In this document: positions 5,494 through 13,716 of the stretch, in pieces
How the letters are laid out: the number at the start of each line of letters is the position of its first letter
Position numbering within the stretch: position 1 is the first letter of the stretch
Assembly: GCA_902500695.1 (NCBI GenBank)
Contig: CABVRQ010000001.1
Location: forward strand, 29,320-43,230
Source of the DNA: an uncultured Nitrospira sp.
GTDB lineage: Bacteria > Nitrospirota > Nitrospiria > Nitrospirales > UBA8639
Reading direction: 5' to 3'
Length of the DNA stretch: 13,911 nt
Notes under the pieces: generated by a model
Told to the model about the DNA's origin: nothing
The model's database searches: none
What the model saw: the letters and a program-made list of their open reading frames with translations, nothing else
Made by a program: the position numbers and the translations under genes

Positions 5494-7125
5494 TCAAGAC
5501 TGGATTCGACGGTTCTGCCGATAGCGTTGAATCAGAGCATTCGTGGAGCTGTCATGATCCAGGTCGGGTTCCCGTATGGCCGACAGTTCCGGGGCAATAC
5601 GCTTGGCAAGCACTTTGCCCAATTCCACTCCCCATTGATCAAAGGAATTCAGGTTCCAGATAATCCCCTGGACGAACACTTTATGTTCATACAAAGCAAT
5701 AAGTTTTCCCAGCATGGCCGGGGTGAGTTCTTCGGCAAGGATAGTGTTGGTGGGATGGTTGCCGGCAAAGGTTCGATGGGGAATTAAGGTTTGCGGAACT
5801 CCCTCGGTCTCAACCTCCTTGGCTGTCTTGCCAAATGCAAGAGCCTCGGTCTGAGCGAAAAAATTGGCCATGAGCAGATCGTGGTGCGGCCCGGAGGGAT
5901 TCAAGGAGCGGCAGAAGCCGATAAAGTCACAGGGAATCAGCCTGGTTCCTTGATGAATCAATTGATAATAAGCGTGCTGGCCGTTGGTGCCGGGTTGGCC
6001 CCAGATGATTGGTCCCGTCTGATAATCGACAACGGTCCCGTCCAGGGTCACCCGTTTCCCATTGCTCTCCATGTCAAGCTGCTGGCAATAGGCGCTGAGC
6101 CGCCAGAGATATTGATCGTAGGGGAGAATGGCATGGGTCTCAGCTTGGAAAAAGTTGACGTACCACACACCCAGAAGACCGAGAAGCACCGGAAGGTTTT
6201 TCTCGAAAGGCGCTGATTGGAAATGCTCATCCATTACTCGAAATCCGGCAAGCATGTCCCGAAAATGATCAGGCCCGACTCCGATCATCAGCGAAAGCCC
6301 AATGGCCGAATCCAGGGAATAGCGCCCGCCGACCCAGTCCCAGAATCCGAACATATTCGCCGGGTCAATTCCGAATTTCTGTACCTCGTGGCGGTTTGTC
6401 GAAACGGCGACAAAATGTTTGGCAACAGCCTGTTGGTCATGAAGAGTTTTCAGACACCAATCCCGGGCGGATTGCGCATTCGTCAGGGTTTCAATGGTGG
6501 TAAAGGTTTTTGAACAAACCACGAAAAGAGTCTCTGCGGGGTCGAGATCCCTTGTGGCTTCGGCCAGATCCGTTCCATCGATGTTCGAGACGAACCGGAC
6601 AGTGAGATTGCGGTCGCTGTAGTGTTTTAAAGCTTCATAGGCCATCACCGGCCCAAGATCCGAACCCCCGATACCGATATTGATGATGTTCCGGATGCGT
6701 TTTCCTGAATAGCCCTTCCATTCCCCGTTTCGAACTCTGGTGGAAAAATTCGCCATTTGATCCAACACCGCATGAATATCCGGCACCACGTCTTTTCCGT
6801 CCAGAAAGATAGATGCGTTTTTGGGAGCTCTCAGGGCGGTATGAAGGACCGCTCGCTGTTCCGTGATATTAATTTTGTCGCCCCGGAACATCGCCTGAAT
6901 ATGGTCCCGCAAATTCACGTTTTCCGCTAGTTCAAGGAGTAAGCGTAGAGTTTCCCCGGTGATGAGATTTTTCGAATAATCCAGGTAGATCCCTTCAGCC
7001 TCCACGGTCATCCCTCGACCTCTCGCGGGATCATCCGCAAACAAGGTGCGCAAATGGGTTTCCTTGGCCTGTCGATGATGTTGTTCAAGGGATTTCCATA
7101 CAGGTTGTTGAGTGAGAGAGGTCAT
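5494..7125 (-). CDS. pgi: Glucose-6-phosphate isomerase
   Basis: This cytoplasmic enzyme interconverts glucose 6-phosphate and fructose 6-phosphate in glycolysis and gluconeogenesis. The 543 residues match the long bacterial form (about 550). Family signatures are all present: GIGGSDLGP (151-159), SKTFTTIETLTNA (205-217) that binds the sugar phosphate, GGRYSLDSAIGLSL (266-279), MESNGKR with catalytic Glu353, GTNGQHAYYQLIHQG with catalytic His384, and QWGVELGK ending at Lys504. Both PROSITE-type patterns are intact, so the enzyme should be active. The start at 7125 has GGAG nine bases upstream; the N-terminus KSLEQHHRQAKETHLRTLF is typical. It is divergent from the RND operon, and its leader carries two stem-loops. 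It has no metabolic neighbours in the window, so it is probably transcribed on its own. Confidence 0.97.
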   Translation of the reverse strand: MTSLTQQPVWKSLEQHHRQAKETHLRTLFADDPARGRGMTVEAEGIYLDYSKNLITGETLRLLLELAENVNLRDHIQAMFRGDKINITEQRAVLHTALRAPKNASIFLDGKDVVPDIHAVLDQMANFSTRVRNGEWKGYSGKRIRNIINIGIGGSDLGPVMAYEALKHYSDRNLTVRFVSNIDGTDLAEATRDLDPAETLFVVCSKTFTTIETLTNAQSARDWCLKTLHDQQAVAKHFVAVSTNRHEVQKFGIDPANMFGFWDWVGGRYSLDSAIGLSLMIGVGPDHFRDMLAGFRVMDEHFQSAPFEKNLPVLLGLLGVWYVNFFQAETHAILPYDQYLWRLSAYCQQLDMESNGKRVTLDGTVVDYQTGPIIWGQPGTNGQHAYYQLIHQGTRLIPCDFIGFCRSLNPSGPHHDLLMANFFAQTEALAFGKTAKEVETEGVPQTLIPHRTFAGNHPTNTILAEELTPAMLGKLIALYEHKVFVQGIIWNLNSFDQWGVELGKVLAKRIAPELSAIREPDLDHDSSTNALIQRYRQNRRIQS

Positions 7126-7149
7126 GTGGAGATGCTCCGTTAAGGGTTA

Positions 7150-7222
7150 ATCTCTTGTGAGATCTTTGTTTGTTCGTCCAAGGCCGGTCAACTCCACTCC
7201 TGGAGAAGACGCTTCTTCCAGG
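7150..7222 (-). promoter_or_regulatory. Two stem-loops in the pgi leader
   Basis: Stem one is formed by CCTGGAGAAG (7199-7208) and CTTCTTCCAGG (7212-7222), ten pairs with one bulged base and a three-base loop. Stem two is ATCTC (7150-7154) with GAGAT (7159-7163) around a TTGT loop. Both would be in the untranslated leader of pgi if transcription starts upstream of 7222. Neither is followed by a T-tract on the minus strand, so they are not terminators. They do not match any riboswitch class I know. Confidence 0.35.
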
Positions 7223-7240
7223 AAGATGCAATATAAGGCA

Positions 7241-7250
7241 CTAAATTTAG
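7241..7250. promoter_or_regulatory. Palindrome CTAAATTTAG in the divergent region
   Basis: A perfect 10-base palindrome lies about 115 bases upstream of pgi, where its promoter is expected. On the minus strand TAAATT inside it is spaced 17 bases from TTGTGT, a weak promoter match. It could be an operator, but AT-rich palindromes of this size also arise by chance. Confidence 0.25.
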
Positions 7251-7321
7251 AGGTTTTGTTCGCCCAACACAATCGCTTTTAGTCCCTGTCCCTATTTGTT
7301 GATGAAAATATCCGTAAATGC

Positions 7322-7343
7322 ACAATTTTAGAATTCTAATTGT
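7322..7343. promoter_or_regulatory. Operator-like palindrome between pgi and the RND operon
   Basis: TTAGAATTCTAA (7328-7339) is a perfect 12-base palindrome, and the flanks ACAA (7322-7325) and TTGT (7340-7343) continue the symmetry with a two-base offset. It lies in the middle of the divergent intergenic region, 245 bases before the adaptor start. Its size and symmetry fit a dimeric repressor site of the kind that controls efflux pumps, but no TetR- or MarR-type gene is in the window. Confidence 0.35.
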
Positions 7344-7359
7344 AGCAGTGGGAGGTAAC

Positions 7360-7473
7360 GTGTCAAATGGTGACGATCGTTCGGTCGGAATGGCCTATTG
7401 GAAAATGGAAAATCGCGGAGACACACTTCTCCACTCTCCTTTTCACGTTAAGGTCAAAGGTAAATTCACCTGA
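7360..7473 (+). CDS. Possible 37-residue protein or gene remnant with a lipin-like motif
   Basis: A GTG at 7360 follows GGGAGG (7350-7355) by four bases, the same spacing seen at the 619 gene. The frame ends with TGA at 7471-7473. The peptide contains MAYWKMENRGD and then LLHSPFHVKVKGKF. The core SPFHVK plus GK resembles the SPFHVRFGK motif at the start of the eukaryotic lipin N-terminal domain. Downstream in the same frame, after the TGA, come QL, a TAG and KTTHKN, so this could be the decayed start of a longer gene. It could also be chance. It has no signal peptide or membrane segment. Confidence 0.25.
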   Translation: MSNGDDRSVGMAYWKMENRGDTLLHSPFHVKVKGKFT

Positions 7474-7499
7474 CAGCTCTAGAAAACAACTCATAAAAA
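7470..7499 (+). promoter_or_regulatory. Possible promoter of the RND efflux operon
   Basis: CTGACA (7470-7475, five of six to the -35 consensus) is followed after 18 bases by TAAAAA (7494-7499, weak -10). It would give a leader of about 80 bases before the adaptor start. A second weak option uses TTGAGA a little further downstream. Neither is strong. Confidence 0.27.
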
Positions 7500-7587
7500 T
7501 TATTTAGGATAAATACTTGAGAATGTCACTCGAAACATGAAAGAATCACGACCGTTTCATTTTCCTCCCCTCATAGGAAGGTAGAGC

Positions 7588-8841
7588 GTGATCACCTATC
7601 GTTTAGATTCTTCCTTACAGACCTCAAGACCTTTCATCATGAGAACGCGACCCCAACCCGCCCGTCGGGACTTCCGGGGAGTAGCAAGCCTCATGGTATG
7701 CCTTCTGTTAGGTATAACCATGGGTTGCGATCGTAAAGAGGCGGAATCCACGGCGACGCCGCCTGAGGTGTTGGTAGCCGAGGTCATACAAAAGGACGTC
7801 CCGATTTATGGGGAATGGGTCGGAACGACCGTCGGCTATGTGGACGCACAGATTCGAGCCAGAATTCAGGGGTATCTGTTGTCTCGTCAATACACGGAAG
7901 GATCCGTTGTCAAAGCAAAGGATCTCATGTTTAAAATCGATCCACGACCATACCAGGCTTCCCTGGATCAGGCGAAGGCCGAACTTGCCCGTGCGGGAGC
8001 GGCGTATAAAAAGAGCCTGCTTGACGTCAAGCGGAACACCCCACTGGCGGCAGAAGGCGCCATCAGCCAAAAGGAATTGGATGATGCCACGCAGGCAAGC
8101 GCGGCCAACCGGGCCTCGGTCGCTTCGGCGCGGGCCAAACTGGAACAAGCTCAACTCGACCTTGACTGGACGAGCGTGACTTCCCCGATCAACGGGATAG
8201 CCGGAATCGCCACGGCGCAAATCGGTGACCTCATCGTCGAGAATACGTTGATGACGACGGTCTCTCAACTGGATCCGATCAAGGTCAACTTCCCCCTTAG
8301 CGAGCGGGAATATTTAAAATTGGCCGAACGCATCGAAAAGGTCGGTGGCCAAGAAAAATTAAATCCCGCAAAGGAAAACCGGCTTGAACTGATTCTTGCC
8401 GATGGAAGCGTGTACCCGCATAAAGGAAGAGCCGTCCTCGCCGATCGACAAGTTGATGTCAAGACGGGGACGATCACCATCGTCAGCTATTTTCCTAACC
8501 CCGGCAACTTTCTTCGTCCCGGTCTTTTTGCCAAGGTCCGCACCCCCATCGAAACTCGAACCGGGGGACTGTTAGTCCAACAGCGGGCAGTCAAGGAGCT
8601 CCAGGGTACCTATGAGGTCGCCGTGATCGGAGAGGAAAACAAAGTGGCGATTCGAAAAGTGACCCTGGGGCCAAGAATTGGATCTCTCTGGCTGATCGAC
8701 GAGGGCCTTCACCCTGGCGAGATGGTCATCGTCGAAGGACTTCTCAAAGTTCAAGACGGTATGGTTGTCACGCCAAAAGTAACTTCGGACGAACCACAAC
8801 CGGGCTCTGAGAGTTCCCCCGATCCGGCTAGCGCCACGTAA
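7588..8841 (+). CDS. RND efflux periplasmic adaptor (AcrA/MexA family)
   Basis: This membrane-fusion protein links the inner-membrane pump to the outer-membrane channel. Of 417 residues, the lipobox TMGC places the lipidated cysteine at residue 47 from the GTG start. Then come the beta-barrel and lipoyl half with GYVDAQIRARIQGYLLSR (83-100) and EGSVVKAKDLMFKIDPRPYQ, the helical hairpin (about 121-192, alanine- and glutamine-rich), the second lipoyl half DWTSVTSPINGIAG (193-206), the beta-barrel (about 230-320) and a membrane-proximal domain ending at GLLKVQDGMVVTPK. GTG at 7588 has AGGAAGG six bases upstream. An ATG at 7639 (Met18) would give a more normal 30-residue signal but has no ribosome binding site. 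It is the first gene of a three-gene operon, with 14 bases to the pump gene. Confidence 0.93.
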   Translation: MITYRLDSSLQTSRPFIMRTRPQPARRDFRGVASLMVCLLLGITMGCDRKEAESTATPPEVLVAEVIQKDVPIYGEWVGTTVGYVDAQIRARIQGYLLSRQYTEGSVVKAKDLMFKIDPRPYQASLDQAKAELARAGAAYKKSLLDVKRNTPLAAEGAISQKELDDATQASAANRASVASARAKLEQAQLDLDWTSVTSPINGIAGIATAQIGDLIVENTLMTTVSQLDPIKVNFPLSEREYLKLAERIEKVGGQEKLNPAKENRLELILADGSVYPHKGRAVLADRQVDVKTGTITIVSYFPNPGNFLRPGLFAKVRTPIETRTGGLLVQQRAVKELQGTYEVAVIGEENKVAIRKVTLGPRIGSLWLIDEGLHPGEMVIVEGLLKVQDGMVVTPKVTSDEPQPGSESSPDPASAT

Positions 8842-8855
8842 TCACAAGCTGTCTT

Positions 8856-11800
8856 ATGGCCAAATTTTTCATCGACCGGCCCATCGTCGCTATCGTCATT
8901 TCGATCCTCATGACGATCCTCGGCCTGATCGCCATGGTGCAACTTCCCATCGCGCTGTTTCCTGACATCGCGCCTCCGGAAATCCAACTGCAGGCCACCT
9001 ACGTCGGGGCGGACGCGGTCACCGTCGAACAATCAGTCGCCACCCCCATCGAACAGCAGATGGCCGGTGTAGACAACTCAATCTACATGTACTCCACGAA
9101 CGCCAGTAATGGGCAGATGACGTTGCGCGTGGACTTTGACGTGAACACGATCCCCAACGATGACCAGATTCTGACCCAGATGCGGTACCTGCAGGCCGAA
9201 TCTCAACTGCCCTCCGACGTGAAGAACTACGGGGTGACCATCAAAAAATCCACCACCAGTCCTCTGATGCTCTTCAGCCTGTATTCCCCTAATGGCACCT
9301 ATGACGAAATCTTCCTGGCTAACTATGCCTACGTAAACATCAACGATCCTCTTTCGCGGAGCTCAGGGGTCGGTCAGGTCACGATCTTTGGGGCTGGCCA
9401 GTATGCCATGCGCTTCTGGGTGGAACCCGATCATCTTGCCAAACTGGGCATCACCGTGACCGAGATCCTGGATGCCATCAAGAAGCAGAATACCGTCAAC
9501 CCGGCCGGTCAGATCGGAGCTCAACCTGTTCCCCAAGGCCAGGAATTCACGTATACGGTCCGATCACAAGGTCGCCTGCTTAACGAGGAAGAATTCGGAC
9601 AGATCATCGTGCGGGCCGATCCCGACGGGTCCATCATCCGACTGAAGGACGTGGCCCGCGTGGAATTAGGTGCGCAATCCTACAGTATGATCGGCCGTTT
9701 CAACGGAAAGCCCAGCGCGCTTATTGCCGTCTACCAGCTCCCGGGGTCCAACGCCATCGATACGGTTGACCGGGCAAAGAAGCTAATGGAGGAGATGAAA
9801 CAGCGGTTTCCCGAAGACCTTGATTACGCCATCTCGCTCGATACGACACTGGCTGTCAGGGAGGGAATCAAGGAGATCGTGCATACGCTCTTCGAAGCCT
9901 TGGTCTTAGTAATTATCGTCGTCTTCATTTTTTTGCAGGGATGGCGGGCGACGCTCATTCCTCTGCTGGCCGTACCCGTCTCGCTGGTAGGGACGTTCGC
10001 CATATTCCCGTTATTGGACTTTTCCATTAATACGTTGTCGTTATTTGGGCTGGTGCTCGCCATCGGGCTGGTGGTAGACGATGCCATCGTCGTAGTCGAA
10101 GCCGTCGAACACCATATCGAAAAAGGCCTGTCGCCCAAGGATGCTACCCGGAAAGCTATGGAGGAAGTTTCCGGGCCGGTGATCGCGATCGCACTGATTC
10201 TCGCGGCGGTCTTCGTGCCCACCGCGTTCATTCCGGGCATTACAGGGCGACTCTACCAACAATTCGCGCTCACGATTGCCTTATCGGTGATCATCTCCGC
10301 CTTCAACGCCTTGACGCTCAGCCCCGCCCTTTCTGCCATGCTGCTGCGGCCAAGGACTCCCGCCAGGGGTCCGATGGGAGCGTTTTTCGGGTGGTTTAAC
10401 CATTGGTTCGGGCGGGCCACGGACGGGTATGTCGGATATTGCCACCACCTGATTAACAAGTCCGGCCGGGCGATGATCTTTCTGCTTGTGGCCGCGGTGG
10501 GCGCCGGTCTCCTGGGAGCCAAACTTCCCACCGGGTTTCTTCCGATGGAGGATCAGGGATATGTCTATTTAAACGTCCAACTGCCGTTGGCCGCCTCCCT
10601 GCAACGAACGGATGAGGTTACCAAAAAGATCGAAGCCATTCTTTCAGAATCTCCCGGCATTCAACATGTGAGTACCATCGTAGGGTTTAGTCTCCTGAGC
10701 ACCGTCAATACGACCTATAACGCGTTCTTTTTCGTCACCCTCGCCCCATGGGAGGAACGGACCAAACCGGAAGAAAAACTTCAGGCTATTTTCAAAAATG
10801 TGAACCAGAAACTTGCAGCCTTACCCGAAGCGAACGCCTTTCTTTTTCCGCCTCCGGCCATTCCCGGCGTAGGCACATCGGGTGGCGTTTCCTTCATTCT
10901 GGAAGACCGTTCCGGACAGGATGTGGCCTTCCTGGCGGACAACCTCACGACGTTCATGGAAGCCGCACGACAGCGTCCCGAAATCGCGTCCATGAACACC
11001 ACCTTCATCCCCGCCGTCCCACAGGTCTTTGCCCGTGTCGATCGGGACAAAGTGCTGAAGCAAGGGGTGAAACTTGAAGATGTCTATAAAACCCTGCAGA
11101 CCTTTATGGGCGGCGTGATGGTAAATTATTTCAACCGGTTCGGGCGTGTCTGGCAGGTGTATGTACAGGCTGAAGGAGAATTCCGGACCAAGGCCGAAAA
11201 CGTGGGCCAATTTTTCGTGCGGAATAAATCCGATGAAATGGTTCCCCTCTCGACACTGGTGACGATGGATAAAATATCGGGGCCGGAGTTCACGATGCGA
11301 TTCAACGGCTACCGATCCGCACAGATTTTCGCTTCAGCGAATTCCGGCTTTACCTCCGGTCAGGTTATGCAGGCCCTGGAAGAAGTCTTCGCCGAAACCA
11401 TGCCGCGTGAGATGGGATTCGACTTCATCGCCATGTCGTTTCAGGAGAAAGTTGCCTCCGAAGGAGTCCCGGCCAGCGTGATCTTCGGCTTCTCCCTCCT
11501 CTTTGTCTTTCTCATCCTCGCTGCCCAATATGAGAGTTGGGGGCTTCCGTTCAGTGTTCTCATCTGTACGCCGATCGCGGTCGCCGGCGCCTTCGGCGCC
11601 TTGTGGGCGCTCGGGATGGAAAACGATGTGTTCACCCAGATCGGTCTCGTCATGCTCATCGGGCTGTCCGCGAAAAACGCGATCCTGATCGTGGAATTCG
11701 CCAAAATGGAGTATGAAAAGGGTCGTTCTCTCGTCGATGCGGCTCTGACCGGGGCTCGTCTCCGACTGCGGCCGATCCTCATGACGTCATTTGCTTTTAT

Positions 11801-12083
11801 CTTAGGAGTGGTTCCACTTGTGCTCTCTTCGGGATCCGGAGCGCATGGGAGAATCCTTCTGGGCGTCACCGTCATCGGAGGGATGATCGCTGCAAGCTTT
11901 ATCGCGATTTTCCTCATCCCGGTGTCGTTTTACGTGGTGGAGCGATTAGTCCACCGCCATGAGGACCACCCTGACCAAGACCCAGACGGCCACGAATTTG
12001 AGGAATCCGAGTTCGTGGAAGACGACGATTCGGTTGGAGTTATCCCACAACCAAAAAATGCACCAACTCCTTTTAAACTCTAG
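8856..12083 (+). CDS. RND multidrug efflux pump, HAE1 family (AcrB/MexB type)
   Basis: This inner-membrane proton/drug antiporter forms a trimer that expels hydrophobic or amphiphilic compounds. The 1075 residues begin MAKFFIDRPIVAIVISIL, the usual first membrane helix, with RND motif PIALFPDIAPPEIQ and a VATPIEQQ segment in the porter domain. Proton-relay residues are present: Asp408 and Asp409 in GLVVDDAIVVVE (helix 4), Lys940 in LSAKNAILIVEFAK (helix 10) and Arg972 in LRPILMTS (helix 11). Twelve membrane helices and two large periplasmic loops fit the family. The C-terminus has an acidic tail of about 45 residues after the last helix. There is no clear ribosome binding site before the ATG, so translation may be coupled to the adaptor gene 14 bases upstream. 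Substrate cannot be told from sequence. Confidence 0.96.
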   Translation: MAKFFIDRPIVAIVISILMTILGLIAMVQLPIALFPDIAPPEIQLQATYVGADAVTVEQSVATPIEQQMAGVDNSIYMYSTNASNGQMTLRVDFDVNTIPNDDQILTQMRYLQAESQLPSDVKNYGVTIKKSTTSPLMLFSLYSPNGTYDEIFLANYAYVNINDPLSRSSGVGQVTIFGAGQYAMRFWVEPDHLAKLGITVTEILDAIKKQNTVNPAGQIGAQPVPQGQEFTYTVRSQGRLLNEEEFGQIIVRADPDGSIIRLKDVARVELGAQSYSMIGRFNGKPSALIAVYQLPGSNAIDTVDRAKKLMEEMKQRFPEDLDYAISLDTTLAVREGIKEIVHTLFEALVLVIIVVFIFLQGWRATLIPLLAVPVSLVGTFAIFPLLDFSINTLSLFGLVLAIGLVVDDAIVVVEAVEHHIEKGLSPKDATRKAMEEVSGPVIAIALILAAVFVPTAFIPGITGRLYQQFALTIALSVIISAFNALTLSPALSAMLLRPRTPARGPMGAFFGWFNHWFGRATDGYVGYCHHLINKSGRAMIFLLVAAVGAGLLGAKLPTGFLPMEDQGYVYLNVQLPLAASLQRTDEVTKKIEAILSESPGIQHVSTIVGFSLLSTVNTTYNAFFFVTLAPWEERTKPEEKLQAIFKNVNQKLAALPEANAFLFPPPAIPGVGTSGGVSFILEDRSGQDVAFLADNLTTFMEAARQRPEIASMNTTFIPAVPQVFARVDRDKVLKQGVKLEDVYKTLQTFMGGVMVNYFNRFGRVWQVYVQAEGEFRTKAENVGQFFVRNKSDEMVPLSTLVTMDKISGPEFTMRFNGYRSAQIFASANSGFTSGQVMQALEEVFAETMPREMGFDFIAMSFQEKVASEGVPASVIFGFSLLFVFLILAAQYESWGLPFSVLICTPIAVAGAFGALWALGMENDVFTQIGLVMLIGLSAKNAILIVEFAKMEYEKGRSLVDAALTGARLRLRPILMTSFAFILGVVPLVLSSGSGAHGRILLGVTVIGGMIAASFIAIFLIPVSFYVVERLVHRHEDHPDQDPDGHEFEESEFVEDDDSVGVIPQPKNAPTPFKL

Positions 12084-12096
12084 GGAGATCACGGAT

Positions 12097-13605
12097 ATGC
12101 ATAAATGCGGCGCCATCGTTCTGAGTCTCCTGATCGCCTCCGGCTGCACCATGGGGCCGGATTACAAACGCCCAGACGTTCCCACATCCGATTCCTGGCG
12201 CCTTGCGCCTGGAACCTCGGAATCTATCGCGAATATGCCCTGGTGGGAATTATTCAAGGATGAAGAACTTCAGAAACTGATCCACACCGCCCTACAGGAA
12301 AATCTTGACCTGAAGGTGGCCGCCGCGACCATTGCTGAATTCAATAACCAACTCATCATTGCCAAATTCGATCTTGCCCCTTCCTTAGGGTATGACGGAG
12401 AGGGGATGTACTATCACAATACGAATAACGGGCTGTCCACTGGAAACGGGGCCGTTATACCCGGACAAGCTGGCGGACAAAGTGGACGGGGGGACCTTGA
12501 CTTTTCAAGGCAATCCTTCGTGGGTGGGATTAAATGGGAGATTGATCTGTGGGGCCGGATTCGACGGAACATCGAGGCCTCCCATGCAGAGTTATTGGCG
12601 CGAGTGGAAAACCAGCGAGGCCTGGTCATTGCCCTGGTCAGTGACGTGGCCCAATCCTACTTCACCCTCCGGGCTCTTGATCTCAAAGTGGAAATTGCCG
12701 AACGCACACTCAAAGTTTGGAACGAAGCCGTGAGATTAAGCCGATCACAATACGAGCACGGGTATGCCTCGAAGCTTGATTTGGATCGCTTCGAGGCTGA
12801 ACAAGCCGGCACGAGAGCACAATTGGCGAATCTGGAACAGCAGGTAGTCCAGGGAGAGAACCGGATCAGCGTGCTGTTGGGACACCGACCGATGGGGATC
12901 CCTCGTGGATTTGCGCTGACGGAACAGCCTCTGCCTCCTGAAGTGCCGGTCGGATTGCCTTCCAGCCTTTTGAGTCAGCGCCCGGACATTCTGGAAGCGG
13001 AACAAAAACTTGCCGCCTCTACCGCAAACATCGGTGTAGCCCAGGCTCAACGCTTTCCCCAATTCAGTCTCAATGCTGGTGGTGGCGTAGCCGGCTTTCA
13101 GTTGAACTCGATGGCGACAGGCCCGTTTGCGACCGCCGGCGTCTCAGGGACCTTAACCGGTCCGCTTTTAAATGCAACCGCGCTTGGCTACGGCGTCGGG
13201 GTGGCGACCGCTCAGGAACAACAGGCTCTTGCCCGGTACGAGTTGGCCATCCTGAGTGCGTTTAGAGAGGTTGAGGATTCGTTGATCACCATCAAAAAGA
13301 CTGGCGAACAACGTGAGGCACAGGAATCCCAAGTCTCATCGTTACAGTCTGCGTTGAATTTTGCGGACAAACGGTATCGCGGAGGGTTCGCCTCCTACCT
13401 GGATGTCTTAACCGCCCAACGGGACCTCTTTCAGGCCGAACTGGGACTTGTCTCGACACGCCAGCAAAACCTGAGTTCAATCGTCCAGCTGTACAAAGCC
13501 CTGGGTGGCGGTTGGTCGCCGACTGAGAAAGAGATCCAGCCTGCCTCCTCCCAGTCAGAACCTGGTCCAATAGACCATGAAATGCAGCCTGAACTGAAAA
13601 GTTGA
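12097..13605 (+). CDS. Outer-membrane factor lipoprotein (NodT/OprM type) of the RND pump
   Basis: This trimeric channel spans the outer membrane and periplasm and completes the efflux complex. From the ATG at 12097 the protein has 502 residues and starts MHKCGAIVLSLLIASGCTMG, with lipobox ASGC and Cys17 acylated. The following GPDYKRPDVP is the usual start of mature NodT-type factors. Two repeats of the OEP domain follow, with WWELFKDEELQKLIHTAL and LDLKVAAATI in the first, and RPDILEAEQKLAAS, ANIGVAQAQRFPQFSL and YRGGFASYLDVLTAQRDLF in the second. An upstream in-frame ATG at 11959 lies inside the pump gene and lacks a signal peptide, so I reject it. GGGAG at 12083-12087, nine bases upstream, supports 12097. 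The gap to the pump gene is 13 bases, so it is cotranscribed. Confidence 0.95.
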   Translation: MHKCGAIVLSLLIASGCTMGPDYKRPDVPTSDSWRLAPGTSESIANMPWWELFKDEELQKLIHTALQENLDLKVAAATIAEFNNQLIIAKFDLAPSLGYDGEGMYYHNTNNGLSTGNGAVIPGQAGGQSGRGDLDFSRQSFVGGIKWEIDLWGRIRRNIEASHAELLARVENQRGLVIALVSDVAQSYFTLRALDLKVEIAERTLKVWNEAVRLSRSQYEHGYASKLDLDRFEAEQAGTRAQLANLEQQVVQGENRISVLLGHRPMGIPRGFALTEQPLPPEVPVGLPSSLLSQRPDILEAEQKLAASTANIGVAQAQRFPQFSLNAGGGVAGFQLNSMATGPFATAGVSGTLTGPLLNATALGYGVGVATAQEQQALARYELAILSAFREVEDSLITIKKTGEQREAQESQVSSLQSALNFADKRYRGGFASYLDVLTAQRDLFQAELGLVSTRQQNLSSIVQLYKALGGGWSPTEKEIQPASSQSEPGPIDHEMQPELKS

Positions 13606-13617
13606 GCGAGCCGAAGT

Positions 13618-13639
13618 CAGCGACTGAAAAAAGTTGCTG
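13618..13639 (+). terminator. Hairpin just after the efflux operon
   Basis: CAGCGACT (13618-13625) and AGTTGCTG (13632-13639) form an eight-pair stem with one wobble and a six-base, A-rich loop, 12 bases after the last stop codon. No T-tract follows, so it may protect the 3' end of the mRNA rather than terminate transcription. Confidence 0.35.
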
Positions 13640-13693
13640 CTATCTACCGGCCATCATGAAATTGAAGTGTTGATCGGATTTCCTGGACCCGTG

Positions 13694-13716
13694 AGGGAAG
13701 CCCTTTTATTTTTTTC
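13694..13716 (+). terminator. Weak terminator-like stem with T-rich tract
   Basis: AGGG and CCCT form a four-pair stem with a three-base loop at 13694-13704, followed by TTTTATTTTTTTC. The T-tract is the longest after the operon, but the stem is short. This is the best candidate for the end of the efflux transcript. Confidence 0.33.

Noticed and set aside
5791..6216. 141-codon plus-strand open frame
   Set aside because: Antisense to pgi, whose catalytic motifs are intact on the other strand.
7708..8268. 186-codon minus-strand open frame
   Set aside because: It lies wholly antisense to the adaptor gene, which has clear family motifs; the translation has no recognisable domain.
9824..10240. 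138-codon minus-strand open frame
   Set aside because: Antisense to the proton-relay region of the RND pump and rich in Ser, Thr and Met, as expected of a shadow.
11441..11917. 158-codon minus-strand open frame
   Set aside because: Antisense to conserved membrane helices of the RND pump; serine- and arginine-rich composition typical of shadow frames.
11959..12096. Upstream in-frame start for the outer-membrane factor
   Set aside because: It lies inside the pump gene, adds 46 polar residues before the signal peptide and has no ribosome binding site; ATG at 12097 has GGGAG and an immediate lipoprotein signal.
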